Shown: positions 1 through 8,728, numbered from the stretch's first letter. The stretch: 64,000 nt of DNA from CAVXUB01 sp963764805 (GCA_963764805.1 CAVXUB010000002.1:769490-833489), one strand, 5' to 3'. The notes: generated by a model not told the origin, from the sequence alone. A program made the numbers and translations.

Positions 1-1
1 G

Positions 2-915
2 ATCTTCGAGCCGGGCTTCTTCTCCAGTCCCGAGGTTCGCACGGCGATCGCCACCGGCGTCATCGTGGCGATCGTCTCGGCGGTCGTCGGGGTCCCCACC
101 GTCATCCGCGGGCAGTCGTTCGCCGGACACTCGCTGACGGACGTGGCGGCCGCCGGCGGCTCAGGAGCGTTCCTGGCCGGGCTCAGCCCGGTCCTCGGGT
201 TCGCGCTCGGCGCCGTCGTCGGTGCGGGCGCGATGGAGGCCGTCACCGCCCGGCAGGGGCGTGCCAAGGCCCGAGATCTCGCCACGGGGATCGTCCTCAG
301 CTCCGCCAGCGGACTTGCCGCGCTGTTCCTCTACCTCGTCGCCACAAGCCAGAACGCCCCGAACACCAGCCAACTGGTGCTCTTCGGCTCGATCTTCGCC
401 ACGACCACCTCGACGCTCGGCCTGGTCGCAGTCCTGGGCATAGTGTCGCTCGTGACGACGGCGGCGGTGCTGCGCCCGCTGCTGTTGAGCTCGCTGTCGC
501 CCGAGGTGGCGATCGCCCGCGGCGTACCGGTGCGGGCGGTGGCGTTGGTCTCGATGATCGGCCTGGCGCTGGCCGTCGGTCTCTCGTCGGTGGCGGTGGG
601 AGCGATCCTCTCCACGGCGCTCCTCATCGGGCCGGCGGCGACGGCCCTCCGGCTCACCCGCAGCACAGGGATGGCGATGCTCGTCGCCGCCGTCGTCGGC
701 ACGGTCGCAGTGGTCGTCGGGCTGCTGCTCGCCTACGACAGCTATTACTGGTCCGCCAGCCACTCGGCATGGCCGGCGAGCTTCTTCGTGGTCGCCCTCG
801 TCTTCGTCTCCTACCTCGGCAGCGGCTTCCGCGGCGCGCCGCGAGCGGCTTCCGCGGCAGTTCTTCCAGCGCCAGCGGCTCCCGTGCGCCCCGGCGGTCG
901 GCAGGTCCCGGCTGA
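2..915 (+). CDS. ABC-3 family metal transporter permease, 5' partial, probable frameshift near the end
   Basis: Integral membrane permease of a Zn/Mn/Fe-type ABC importer (ZnuB/MntB/SitC family). The reading frame is already open at base 2, so the gene starts outside the window. It shows the family's alternating hydrophobic helices, the 'GQSFAGHSLTDVA' segment near the start and the 'GAILSTALLIGPAATALRL' region near residue 190. The frame stays open well past the next gene's start. A one-base shift near 838 would bring it to a TGA at 913-915 that overlaps the next ATG (TGATG), which is the natural operon junction, so I infer a frameshift there. The metal cannot be told from the sequence; the DtxR regulator downstream suggests Mn or Fe. 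Confidence 0.75.
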   Translation, partial: LRAGLLLQSRGSHGDRHRRHRGDRLGGRRGPHRHPRAVVRRTLADGRGGRRRLRSVPGRAQPGPRVRARRRRRCGRDGGRHRPAGACQGPRSRHGDRPQLRQRTCRAVPLPRRHKPERPEHQPTGALRLDLRHDHLDARPGRSPGHSVARDDGGGAAPAAVELAVARGGDRPRRTGAGGGVGLDDRPGAGRRSLVGGGGSDPLHGAPHRAGGDGPPAHPQHRDGDARRRRRRHGRSGRRAAARLRQLLLVRQPLGMAGELLRGRPRLRLLPRQRLPRRAASGFRGSSSSASGSRAPRRSAGPG

Positions 916-1779
916 TGTTCGCCGGCTTCATGGCCAACGCCTGGATCGTTGCGAGCACCGTGGCGGTCGTCTGCGGAGTGGCCGGGTTCTTCGTCGTCCT
1001 CCGAGGGTCCGCCTTCCCGGCCCACGCCATCCCCAACGGCGCCTTCGCAGGAGCCGCCGCCGCCTCACTCGTCGGCTCGAGCACGCTCCTCAGGCCTCGG
1101 CGTCGCCTCGGTGCTGGCGGCGCTCGGTATCGGGACGCTCGGACGGCGTGGTCGTCATGACGTGGCCACCGCCCTCGCTCTGGTGCTGCTGCTCGCCCTC
1201 GGATACCTGTTCCTCAGCCAGTCGACCGAGTACTCCCAGCAGATCTTCTCCCTGCTGTTCGGTGAGGTGCTTGGAGTGTCGGGCAATCGGATCGTCCCGG
1301 TGGCGGTGCTCGCAGCAATCTCGCTGGCAGCCGTCGTCGCCCTCTACCGCCCGCTGATGACAGTTTCGCTGCTACCCGAGGTCGGCGAGGCGAGGGGCGT
1401 GCGGCCCGGGACGATGGACATCGCCTTCCTGCTGGTCCTCGCGCTCGCCACGACGATGACCGTCCCCGTCGTCGGCTCGCTGCTGGTGTTCAGCCTGATG
1501 ATCGGGCCCCCGGCAGCCGCCCGTTCGTTCACCGACAAGCCGTACGTGGCCATCGCGGTCTCGGTGGCTCTCTCGCTCAGCACGGTCTGGCTGGCGATCG
1601 GGCTCTCGTTCGAGACGAACTGGCCGGTGGGGTTCTTCGTCGGGACCGCCAGCGCTGTCTTCTACACGGCGGGACGGCTGTACGCCGCGTGGCGGAGAAG
1701 CCGATCGGCGGGGGCGGCCGTGTCCTCGCCGTGCGGCGGCGACAGCGTCATCCCGCTCCCGGTGCCGGCCACCGATTGA
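915..1779 (+). CDS. Second ABC-3 family metal transporter permease, frameshifted
   Basis: Second membrane subunit of the same importer. Residues 1-58 begin MFAGFMANAWIVAS and contain the family segment 'GFFVVLRGSAFPAHAIPNG' in one frame. From about base 1094 the coherent sequence continues in another frame with several hydrophobic helices, including 'LLPEVGEARGV' and 'VGSLLVFSLMIGPPAAAR'. One surplus base, just before the codons for GLGVASV, explains the switch. Two permeases in tandem are usual for the SitC/SitD or MntC/MntD arrangement. The ATPase and binding protein would lie upstream of the window. Whether the frameshift is real or an assembly error is open; the rest of the gene looks functional. 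Confidence 0.75.
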
Positions 1780-1850
1780 GCCAACAGCCGACCCCTCGAC
1801 CAGATGCGGTCGTCTAGGCCCGATGGTTCCGCCGGGCGGGCGGCGGGTAT

Positions 1851-1889
1851 CTAAGGCCTGCCTTGCAGATGTTGTTAGGCATGCCATAG
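1851..1889. promoter_or_regulatory. Candidate DtxR/IdeR-like operators upstream of the iron transporter
   Basis: Two short dyads lie just upstream of the binding-protein gene: AAGGC-CT-GCCTT at 1853-1864, and TTAGGCATGCC at 1875-1885, which contains the 8-base palindrome GGCATGCC. Both resemble the left half of the DtxR/IdeR box (TTAGGTTAGCCTAACC). The transporter is followed by a DtxR-family gene, so iron- or manganese-dependent repression is plausible. Neither site matches the full 19-base consensus. Confidence 0.35.
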
Positions 1890-1905
1890 ATTGCCTGGCC
1901 AACCG

Positions 1906-2925
1906 ATGAAAAGCCGCCTGCCACTCCTCATCGCGCTCACCTTGTCCTGTACCGCCCTCGGCTCGGCAGGGTGCTCGGGCGGCCCGGGTGTCACGATCGA
2001 GCTCTACAACGGGCAGCACCTGCAGACCACGCAGGCGCTCGTCGACGCCTTCGAGCGCCAGAGCGGGATCAAGGTCGCCATCGAGAGCGACGACGAGCAC
2101 GTCCTCGCAGACCAGATCGTGACCGAGGGACCCAACTCCCCCGCCGACGTGATCTTCACCGAGAACTCGCCGACGCTCGAGTTCCTGCAGTCCAAGGGCT
2201 TGCTGGCGGCAGTGGATCGATCGACGCTTGCGAACGTCCCGGGGCGTTTCGATTCGCCGAACGGCGACTGGGTGGGGGTGAGCGCCCGCGTCAGCGTCAT
2301 CGTCTACAACACCTCGCTGATCTCGCCGGGAAACCTCCCGACCTCGATCATGCAGCTCTCGCAGCCCGCCTGGCGGGGGAAGATCGCGATCGCCCCGGCA
2401 GAGACCGACTTCCAGCCGATCGTCACCTCTGTCGTGCATTCGTTCGGGCAGGGTGCTGCCCTCAGGTGGCTGGACGGCCTCAAGGCGAACGCTGCCGGTC
2501 ACATCTACCCGGACAACGAGACGGTCACGAGCGAGGTCAACTCCGGGGCAGTCGAGCTCGGGGTGGTCGACCAGTACTACTGGTACAGGTTGCAAGCCGA
2601 GGTCGGCAAGAGTGCCACCCATTCGGCGATCGCCTACTTCGCAGCCGGCGATCCGGGCTACGTCATCGACGTGTCGGGCGCAGCCGTCCTCCGGTCGAGC
2701 AAGCACAAGGCCGACGCCGAGAGGTTCCTTGCCTTCCTGACCAGCCGGCAGGGCCAGCAGATCATCGCCGGCGGCTCCAGCTACGAGTACCCCCTTGCGG
2801 CAGGAGTCGCAGTCGCCAAGCCGGAGACGCCCTTCGACCAGTTGCACCCGGACCCGATCGATGTGGCGGAGCTGGGCGACGGTTCGGTCGCAGTGGCGCT
2901 GCTCCGCCAGGTCCAGCTGCTGTGA
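1906..2925 (+). CDS. Fe3+-type ABC transporter substrate-binding lipoprotein
   Basis: Extracytoplasmic solute-binding protein of the AfuA/FutA/FbpA class, about 339 residues. A signal peptide ends at an imperfect lipobox (GSAGC, Cys 23), so it is probably membrane-anchored. The mature start 'GVTIELYNGQHLQTTQALVDAFE' and the downstream 'PADVIFTENSPTLEFL' and 'VDQYYWYRLQAEVGK' stretches are typical; the double-tyrosine YYWY matches the tyrosine-rich iron site of ferric-binding proteins. I chose ATG 1906 over TTG 1891 because it leaves a normal-length signal peptide. The stop overlaps the next start (GTGA), so it is translationally coupled to the permease. Confidence 0.88.
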   Translation: MKSRLPLLIALTLSCTALGSAGCSGGPGVTIELYNGQHLQTTQALVDAFERQSGIKVAIESDDEHVLADQIVTEGPNSPADVIFTENSPTLEFLQSKGLLAAVDRSTLANVPGRFDSPNGDWVGVSARVSVIVYNTSLISPGNLPTSIMQLSQPAWRGKIAIAPAETDFQPIVTSVVHSFGQGAALRWLDGLKANAAGHIYPDNETVTSEVNSGAVELGVVDQYYWYRLQAEVGKSATHSAIAYFAAGDPGYVIDVSGAAVLRSSKHKADAERFLAFLTSRQGQQIIAGGSSYEYPLAAGVAVAKPETPFDQLHPDPIDVAELGDGSVAVALLRQVQLL

Positions 2926-4535
2926 CTGCGCTCGGTGAGGCGCCGGCAAAGGTGATCTCGACGAGCCAACGCCGGCACACGCGCCGGCCCCCGGCGCCGT
3001 ACATCCTCGTCGGCGCCAGCATCCTCGTGGCGCTCGTACTCCTGCTGCCGCTGGCCTTCCTGATCGACCAGGCGCGCCAGGTCGGTTGGTCGGAGCTGGC
3101 GCCGGTGCTGTTCCGCCGACTGACGCTCACGCTGATCTGGAACACAGCACGGCTGGCCGTGGCGGTGACAGTGCTCTGCGGGATCATCGGGACGCTGTCG
3201 GCATGGTGCGTGGAGCGAACGCACCTCCCGGGTCGGCGCCTGTGGGCCGTGCTGCTCGTGGTGCCGGTGGCGATGCCCGACTTCGTCACCGCCTTCGGCT
3301 GGGTGTCACTGACCCAACGGGTACAGGGCTTCGGCGGCGCCGTGCTCGTGATGACTCTTGCGCTGTACCCGCTCGTCTACCTGCCCGTCGCCGCCAGCTT
3401 TCGAAACGCCGACCCCGTCCAGGAGGAGGTAGCTCGCAGCCTCGGCCTCGGGCGTCTCCGCACGTTCTGGCGCGTGAGCCTCGGGCAGGCTCGCATCGCC
3501 ATCGTCGGAGGTTGCCTGCTCGTCACGCTGATGCTGCTCGCCGAGTACGGAGCATTCGAGATACTCGGCTACCAGACCTTCACGACCGAGATCTTCACCG
3601 AGTTCCTGACGGGCTTCGACCAGGCGGCGGCATGCGCCCTCTCGATCGTGCTGGTGATCGGGAGCCTCTTCGTCCTCACCGGCGACGTGTTCTTGCGGGG
3701 AGGAAGGATGGGGCGCGGGGGCATCTCTCGCACCGGACCACTGGCACGGCGCGTCGCCCGCCGACACGACCTGGGTCGGGCACGCATCCCCGTGATCATC
3801 GCCCTAGCCGTCCTCGTCGCCGGTGCGCTCGGAGTACCGCTCGGCGAGATCGTGCGCCTGATGATCGCCGGAGGGCAGTCGACCCTGCCGAGTGCTTCGA
3901 TCGCAGCTGCGGCCGGCTGGACCGTTCTCTACAGCGGCACCGCGGCGGCGATCTCGACGGCGATGGCGCTGCCGGTGGCGCTCCTGACGATGCGCCACCC
4001 CACGCCCGCCCGGCTGATGCTCGAACGCAGCACCTACATCGTGCTCGCCATCCCGGGACTCGTGATCGCGCTGGCGCTGACCTTCTTCTCGGAACGCGAC
4101 CTCGGCGGATTCGCCTACCAGTCGAGCTACCTGCTCGTCGCCGCCTACGCCATCATGTTCTTCCCGCTCGCCCTGGTCGGGGTGCGGGCCTCGGTGGCGC
4201 AGTCACCCCTCTCGCTCGAGGAGGTGGCCCGATCCCTTGGCCAACGCAAGGCAGCCGTGCTCCGGCGCGTCGTGGTCCCTCTCGTCGGTCCCGGTTTGGC
4301 GGCGGCCTTCAGCCTGGTGTTCCTCTCGGCCGTGACCGAACTGACCGCCACCCTGATCCTTCGCCCGCCAGGCGTCGAGACCCTGGCGACCCAGTTCTGG
4401 GTCTTCCAGACGAACCTTTCCTACGGCCAGGCTGCTCCCTACGCTGCGATCATCGTCGGCATCGCCGCCGTGCCGAGCTACGTGCTCACGCGCTGGTTCG
4501 ACAGGTTGCCGCGGCTCGCGGAGGCAACCCGATGA
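2922..4535 (+). CDS. Fe3+ ABC transporter permease, two fused permease halves
   Basis: About 537 residues, the size of FbpB/AfuB-type permeases in which two membrane domains are fused. Each half has about six hydrophobic helices and a binding-protein-dependent permease loop: 'EEVARSLGLGRLRTFWRVSL' in the first half and 'EEVARSLGQRKAAVLRRVVV' in the second. These EAA loops dock on the ATPase. It starts at GTG 2922, overlapping the stop of the binding protein, and ends in an ATGA overlap with the ATPase, so the three genes form one operon. Confidence 0.9.
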   Translation: MTALGEAPAKVISTSQRRHTRRPPAPYILVGASILVALVLLLPLAFLIDQARQVGWSELAPVLFRRLTLTLIWNTARLAVAVTVLCGIIGTLSAWCVERTHLPGRRLWAVLLVVPVAMPDFVTAFGWVSLTQRVQGFGGAVLVMTLALYPLVYLPVAASFRNADPVQEEVARSLGLGRLRTFWRVSLGQARIAIVGGCLLVTLMLLAEYGAFEILGYQTFTTEIFTEFLTGFDQAAACALSIVLVIGSLFVLTGDVFLRGGRMGRGGISRTGPLARRVARRHDLGRARIPVIIALAVLVAGALGVPLGEIVRLMIAGGQSTLPSASIAAAAGWTVLYSGTAAAISTAMALPVALLTMRHPTPARLMLERSTYIVLAIPGLVIALALTFFSERDLGGFAYQSSYLLVAAYAIMFFPLALVGVRASVAQSPLSLEEVARSLGQRKAAVLRRVVVPLVGPGLAAAFSLVFLSAVTELTATLILRPPGVETLATQFWVFQTNLSYGQAAPYAAIIVGIAAVPSYVLTRWFDRLPRLAEATR

Positions 4536-5701
4536 CGAGCCTCGAGATCAGGGGTCTGCGCAAGTCGTTCGGTTCCCAGGTGGTCCTCGACGGGCTCGAC
4601 CTGAGCGTCCGGCCCGGCTCGTTCACCGCCCTGCTAGGGCCCTCCGGCAGCGGCAAGACGACCCTGCTGCGAGTGGTGGCCGGCTTCGAGCGCGCCGACT
4701 CGGGGCTTGTTCGCCTCGGTGCGGCGCTGGTCGACGGCGATGGTGCCTTCGTGCCGCCAGAGAAGCGACGGATCGGATACGTACCGCAGGAGGGGAGCCT
4801 CTTCCCTCACCTCACCGTCGAGCGAAACATCTCCTTCGGCCTCCCCCGCCCCCGCCGCCCGGCCTCCGGCTCTCCCGGCGGCGCTTCGGCCACTGCTACA
4901 CGAGTGGCCGAGCTGCTCGAGATGGTGGGCCTTGATGAGCTCGGCCGGCGCTACCCGCACCAGCTGTCCGGCGGGCAGCAGCAGCGCGTGGCGCTCGCCC
5001 GGGCGCTGGCGACAAACCCCGAGGTGGTGCTCCTCGACGAGCCGTTCTCCTCGCTGGATGCCTCTCTTCGCGCCTCGGTGCGATCCGACGTGCGGTCGGT
5101 GCTCCGCGAGGCGGGGACGACCGCGCTGCTCGTGACTCACGACCAGGACGAGGCGCTGTCGCTTGCGGACGAGGTGGCGATCATCCACGAGGGCCGGATC
5201 GACCAGCACGCCACGCCGCAGGAGCTCTACCGGCGTCCGGTCGCCCCGGCGCTGGCGAGCGCTCTCGGCGAGTCCAACCTGCTGGCGGGCGCCGTCGAGG
5301 CAGGCGCCGCTCGCGTCACGACCGCCGTCGGAGACGCGGCACTCGATGCCGGCTCGACAGCTCGCTTCGGCTCCGGCAGCTGCCACTCCGCCGTCGTCCT
5401 CGTCAGGCCGGAACAGCTGGATGTCCGGCCGCTCGAGGCGCCAGGCGTGGCCGGACGGGTCGTGGCCTACGAGTTCTACGGCCACGACGCCGTGATCCGG
5501 ATCCTGGTCGACGACGTCGGCACGGTGGTGGCACGTCTCGAGGGGGACGACGAGCCCCTCGCCCCCGGGCGCCTCGTGCGGCTCGGCGTCAGGGGCCCGG
5601 TCGTCGCTTGGCCGGCGGCCGAGGTGGCAACGGAAGCGGCCGAGGCGGCAACGGAAGCGGCCGAGGCGGCAACGGAAGCGGCCGAGGCGGCAAAGGAATA
5701 A
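4532..5701 (+). CDS. Fe3+ ABC transporter ATP-binding protein (FbpC-like)
   Basis: Cytoplasmic ATPase that powers the preceding permease. Visible motifs are Walker A GPSGSGKTT (residues 36-44), signature LSGGQQQR, Walker B VVLLDEPFSSLDA and the switch histidine in LLVTHDQDEA. A C-terminal regulatory domain of the TOBE kind follows ('VRPEQLDVRPLE'). Length is about 389 residues, a little over the usual 350. The excess is partly a tail of tandem Ala-Glu-rich repeats (A-A-E-A-A-T-E, three to four copies) encoded by a 21-base direct repeat; it looks recently expanded and probably has no role in transport. ATGA overlap with the permease. Confidence 0.92.
   Translation: MTSLEIRGLRKSFGSQVVLDGLDLSVRPGSFTALLGPSGSGKTTLLRVVAGFERADSGLVRLGAALVDGDGAFVPPEKRRIGYVPQEGSLFPHLTVERNISFGLPRPRRPASGSPGGASATATRVAELLEMVGLDELGRRYPHQLSGGQQQRVALARALATNPEVVLLDEPFSSLDASLRASVRSDVRSVLREAGTTALLVTHDQDEALSLADEVAIIHEGRIDQHATPQELYRRPVAPALASALGESNLLAGAVEAGAARVTTAVGDAALDAGSTARFGSGSCHSAVVLVRPEQLDVRPLEAPGVAGRVVAYEFYGHDAVIRILVDDVGTVVARLEGDDEPLAPGRLVRLGVRGPVVAWPAAEVATEAAEAATEAAEAATEAAEAAKE
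5621..5701 (+). repeat. 21-base tandem repeat at the 3' end of the ATPase gene
   Basis: Three near-perfect copies of a 21-base unit (GAGGCGGCAACGGAAGCGGC plus one C) and a partial fourth run into the stop codon. Each copy encodes EAATEAA in frame, so copy-number change would lengthen or shorten the C-terminus by seven residues without breaking the gene. Confidence 0.9.
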
Positions 5702-5716
5702 GAGGGAGGGCTGAGC

Positions 5717-6436
5717 ATGGCCGGCACCTATCACCCACCGCTCGAGGAGTACCTGGAGATCATCTACGCGCTGGAGGAAGAAGGCGTCCCGGTGATCCAG
5801 GCGCGCCTCGCCGAGCGGTTGGGGCACTCCGCTCCGTCGGTCTCCGAGACCGTGAGGCGCCTGCGTGACGAGGGCTGGGTGGACATCGACAGGCGATCGG
5901 TCACGTTCACCAACCGGGGACGCGCCAGAGCAGAGAGCGTGGTGCGCCGCCACCGCCTGGCCGAGCGGTTGCTGACGGACGTGATCGGGCTCCCCTGGGA
6001 GGACGCGCACCGCGAGGCCGGCAGGTGGGAGCACGTGATATCGGACGCCGTCGAGGAGCGGCTGGTCGACCTGCTCGGGCATCCGACCACCTGTCCGCAC
6101 GGGAACCCCATCCCGATGGCGCACGCCGGCGGCGAAGGCAGCGGCGAAAGCGGCGGCGAAGGCAGCGGGGGCGTGGCGGCCCGGATCGCGGCGCAGGTCG
6201 CAGTCGGCGAGGTGGCTCCCGGCGAGACCGTCCGCATCGAGCGGGTGACGGAGGCGGTCGAGGCGGACGGCGAGGCGATGCAGTACCTGGCATGCCATGG
6301 GGCCGTGCCGGGGAAAGCGGCAGTGGTCGCCTCGCGAGCTCCCGACGGAACGGTGATTCTCGACGTGGCGGGAACCGCGGTCGCTCTCGGCGCCCGACTT
6401 GCCACACAGGTCTTCGTCACGCGAAGCCCGTCGTAG
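5717..6436 (+). CDS. DtxR/MntR-family metal-dependent transcriptional regulator
   Basis: Metal-activated repressor of about 239 residues. The N-terminal winged helix (residues 1-65, 'ARLAERLGHSAPSVSETVRRL') binds DNA. The middle dimerisation domain carries metal ligands around 'EDAHREAGRWEHVISDAVEERL' and the 'CPHGNPIP' motif typical of the family. The C-terminus looks like the SH3/FeoA-like domain. A Gly/Glu/Ser-rich linker (GGEGSGESGGEGSGG) sits between them. A GGGAGGG ribosome site lies 7 bases before ATG. It sits 15 bases behind the iron transporter and probably controls that operon, and perhaps the ABC-3 permeases, through the dyads near 1860. Confidence 0.9.
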   Translation: MAGTYHPPLEEYLEIIYALEEEGVPVIQARLAERLGHSAPSVSETVRRLRDEGWVDIDRRSVTFTNRGRARAESVVRRHRLAERLLTDVIGLPWEDAHREAGRWEHVISDAVEERLVDLLGHPTTCPHGNPIPMAHAGGEGSGESGGEGSGGVAARIAAQVAVGEVAPGETVRIERVTEAVEADGEAMQYLACHGAVPGKAAVVASRAPDGTVILDVAGTAVALGARLATQVFVTRSPS

Positions 6437-6474
6437 CAGGGCGCGTCCTAGCAAGGCGCGTCCTAGCAGGGGCC
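6434..6474 (+). repeat. 15-base tandem repeat (TAGCAAGGCGCGTCC)
   Basis: Two full copies and a partial third with a 15-base period, starting on the stop codon of the regulator gene. A related GGCGCGTCCTAA occurs once at about 10789, just after alaS. No function is visible. Confidence 0.7.
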
Positions 6475-6532
6475 GGACGGCCATGTCGGAAATCCGCCAG
6501 CCTTCTGGTCGCCCACCTGTCAAGCTTGCGAG

Positions 6533-8068
6533 GTGCACGAGGACTTCGAACGTTGCTACCGGGCTGTGCAGTCGAAGGACGCCCGCTTCGACGGCTGGTT
6601 CGTCACCGCGGTCCTGACCACGAGGATCTACTGCCGGCCGAGCTGCCCGGCGCGTCCCCCTTACGCCCGCAACGTCACGTTCTACCCGACCGCCGCCGCC
6701 GCTCAGGCAGCCGGGTTCCGGGCCTGCAAGCGCTGCCGCCCGGACGCCTCGCCGGGTTCCCCCGAGTGGAACGTGAGGGGCGATCTTCTCGGTCGCGCCA
6801 TGCGTCTGATAGCCGACGGCGTGGTGGACCGCGAAGGAGTAGGCGGACTCGCTTCACGCCTTGCCTACAGCACCCGCCAGCTGGAGCGTCACCTGCTCGC
6901 AGAAGTCGGCGCCGGACCCTTGGCCCTCGCCAGGGCGCAGCGGGCGCAGACTGCCCGGATCCTCATCGAGACGACCGAGATGCCGTTCGGTGCGGTGGCC
7001 TTCGCCGCCGGCTTCACCAGCATCCGTCAGTTCAACGACACGGTGAAGCTCGTGTTCGACACCAATCCCTCGGACCTGCGCAAGAAGGCCGTGTCCCGGG
7101 CAAGAGGACAGAGCGCTTTCCGACCCGAGTTGAGGGGCGTGGCGGACGCGCCGGCGCACGGGTCGCTGAGCCTGCGCCTCCCCTACCGCGCCCCGTTCTT
7201 CCCGGACTCGCTGTTCGGTCACCTCGCCGCCTGCGCGATCCCCGGCTGCGAGGAAGTCCGGCAAGGCGCCTTTCGACGGACCCTGCGCCTGCCGAGTGGC
7301 AGCGGCATCGTCTCGCTCACCCCGACGCCGGAGTACGTCGCCTGCCAGATGGTCCTGGAGAACGTGCGCGACCTGCCGACGGCGATCGCCCGCTGCCGCC
7401 GGCTGCTCGATCTCGATGCCGATCCCGAGGCGGTGGACGAAGCGCTCGGCGGGGATCCCATCCTCGCTCCGTTGGTCGCCAAGACCCCGGGGCGCCGCAT
7501 CCCCCGCACGGTCGACGAAACAGAGCTGGCGCTTCGCGTCGTCCTCGGGCAACAGGTATCGGTCGTTGCCGCCCGCACGGTCTCAGGTCGGCTCGTCGAG
7601 CAGTTCGGCGCGCCTGTCACCGACTCAGGCGGCGGGCTGACGCACCTGTTCCCGGCGATCGAGGACCTCGCTGCAGCCAACCCGCAGGATCTGCCGCTGC
7701 CGATGCCACTGGCACGGCGGCGGACAGTCGGCCTGCTCATCGAGGCGCTGGCCGAGGGCAGCCTCGTGCTCGACGCGGGCGCGGACTGGGAACGGGCCCG
7801 CCGCCAGCTCGCGGCCCTGCCCGGCGTCGGACCATGGACCACGGAGCTGATAGCGATGAGAGGTCTCGGCGATCCCGACGCCTTCCCGGCGACAGACCTC
7901 GGCGTGAGGAGGGGTGCAGCCGGTCTCGGCCTCCCCCGCAGTCCCTCGTCGCTCGTGGCGCATGCCGAGCGGTGGAGGCCGTGGCGGGCGTACGCGGTGC
8001 AGCACATCTGGGCGGCGCTGGACCACTCGATCAACAACTGGCCACCGAAAGGATCATCTGACCAATGA
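6533..8068 (+). CDS. Ada-AlkA fusion: methyl-responsive AraC regulator and 3-methyladenine DNA glycosylase II
   Basis: Bifunctional alkylation-damage protein of 511 residues. Residues 1-75 are the Ada zinc domain with Cys34, Cys38, Cys65 and Cys68; Cys34 would accept a methyl group from phosphotriesters. Residues 85-180 are an AraC-type helix-turn-helix ('FTSIRQFNDTVKLVFDTNPS'). Residues 205-500 are the AlkA N-domain and the HhH-GPD glycosylase, with hairpin 'LPGVGPWTTELIAMRGLGD' and catalytic Asp in 'PATDLGV'. GTG 6533 is the start compatible with the N-terminus. The stop overlaps the ogt start (ATGA), giving one adaptive-response unit. The Ada methyltransferase domain is absent here and is supplied by the next gene. 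Confidence 0.92.
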   Translation: MHEDFERCYRAVQSKDARFDGWFVTAVLTTRIYCRPSCPARPPYARNVTFYPTAAAAQAAGFRACKRCRPDASPGSPEWNVRGDLLGRAMRLIADGVVDREGVGGLASRLAYSTRQLERHLLAEVGAGPLALARAQRAQTARILIETTEMPFGAVAFAAGFTSIRQFNDTVKLVFDTNPSDLRKKAVSRARGQSAFRPELRGVADAPAHGSLSLRLPYRAPFFPDSLFGHLAACAIPGCEEVRQGAFRRTLRLPSGSGIVSLTPTPEYVACQMVLENVRDLPTAIARCRRLLDLDADPEAVDEALGGDPILAPLVAKTPGRRIPRTVDETELALRVVLGQQVSVVAARTVSGRLVEQFGAPVTDSGGGLTHLFPAIEDLAAANPQDLPLPMPLARRRTVGLLIEALAEGSLVLDAGADWERARRQLAALPGVGPWTTELIAMRGLGDPDAFPATDLGVRRGAAGLGLPRSPSSLVAHAERWRPWRAYAVQHIWAALDHSINNWPPKGSSDQ

Positions 8069-8634
8069 CAACTGCCTCTACCGCCTCTACCACGATGCTT
8101 GCAACTGCGGTGCACTGCGCCTGCAACTGCGCCTGAAGGACAACCACGAGGATCATCTTCCGGGTCGTCTCCAGCCCCGTCGGGCCGCTCACGCTCGCCG
8201 GTGGCGAGGACGAGGTGCTCACCAACCTCCGGATGGAGGACCAGACCCATCCTCCCGCCGGGCGGGATCTCTGGGCCGAGGACCGGTCGTCGTTCCAGAA
8301 GGTCGGCGATCAGCTCGAGGCCTACTTCGCCGGCGAGCTGACCGAGTTCGACGTCCCCCTTCGGCTGGAGGGATCGACCTTCCAGCGCCAGGTATGGGAA
8401 GGGCTTCGAGCGATTCCTTACGGCACGACATGCTCCTACGGCCAGCTGGCGGATCGGATCGGCAAGCCCGGCGCGGCTCGCGCCGTCGGCCTGGCCAACG
8501 GCCGCAACCCGATCGGGATCATCGTCCCCTGCCACCGCGTGATCGGTGCCGGCGGCGGTCTGACCGGATACGGAGGCGGACTGGATCGCAAGAAGCTGCT
8601 GCTCGACTTGGAACGGGCGACGCTCAGAGGCTGA
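8065..8634 (+). CDS. ogt: Methylated-DNA-[protein]-cysteine S-methyltransferase, with an in-frame TGA near the start
   Basis: Suicide repair enzyme that transfers the methyl group of O6-methylguanine to its own cysteine. The active site PCHRV and 'YGTTCSYGQLADRIGKPGAARAVG' region are intact, as is the C-terminal GYGGGL. ATG 8065 overlaps the stop of the ada-alkA gene, the expected coupled start. After 23 Thr/Ala/Cys-rich codons an in-frame TGA occurs at 8134-8136, and the conserved 'FRVVSSPVGPLTLAG' strand follows in the same frame with no ATG, GTG or TTG in front of it. A GTG start at 8215 would delete that strand. So either the TGA is a sequence error, or the gene is truncated, or an unusual start is used. 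Confidence 0.8.
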
Positions 8635-8728
8635 AGCCGGGTTGCAGCCCGGCCGGCAGCTGGCTGAAGCCGGCCGGCAGCTGGGCTGAAGCCGGCCGGC
8701 AGCTGGCCTGAAGCCGGCCAGCAACTGT
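8632..8728 (+). repeat. 22-base self-complementary tandem repeats between ogt and alaS
   Basis: A unit of 22 bases (GCTGAAGCCGGCCGGCAG plus CTGG) recurs at 8663 and 8685, with degenerate copies before (from 8632) and after (to 8728). Each contains the palindromes GCCGGC and CAGCTG, so a transcript would fold into a series of GC-rich hairpins. It may act as a terminator or attenuator between the repair genes and alaS. Confidence 0.75.

Noticed and set aside
915..1357. Continuation of the first ABC-3 permease frame into the second
   Set aside because: After about residue 270 the frame is Arg/Ser-rich nonsense; the membrane sequence continues in the other frames.
1372..2949. Long minus-strand open frame opposite the permease and binding protein
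   Set aside because: Arg/Asp-rich with no coherent domain; it is the mirror of high-GC codon bias in real genes on the other strand. The same applies to other long antisense frames, for example at 4634-6538, 7219-8742 and 8858-10756.
8134..8136. Selenocysteine or readthrough codon in ogt
   Set aside because: The TGA is in a leader of low complexity, not at an active-site position, and no SECIS-like hairpin or Sec genes are visible.
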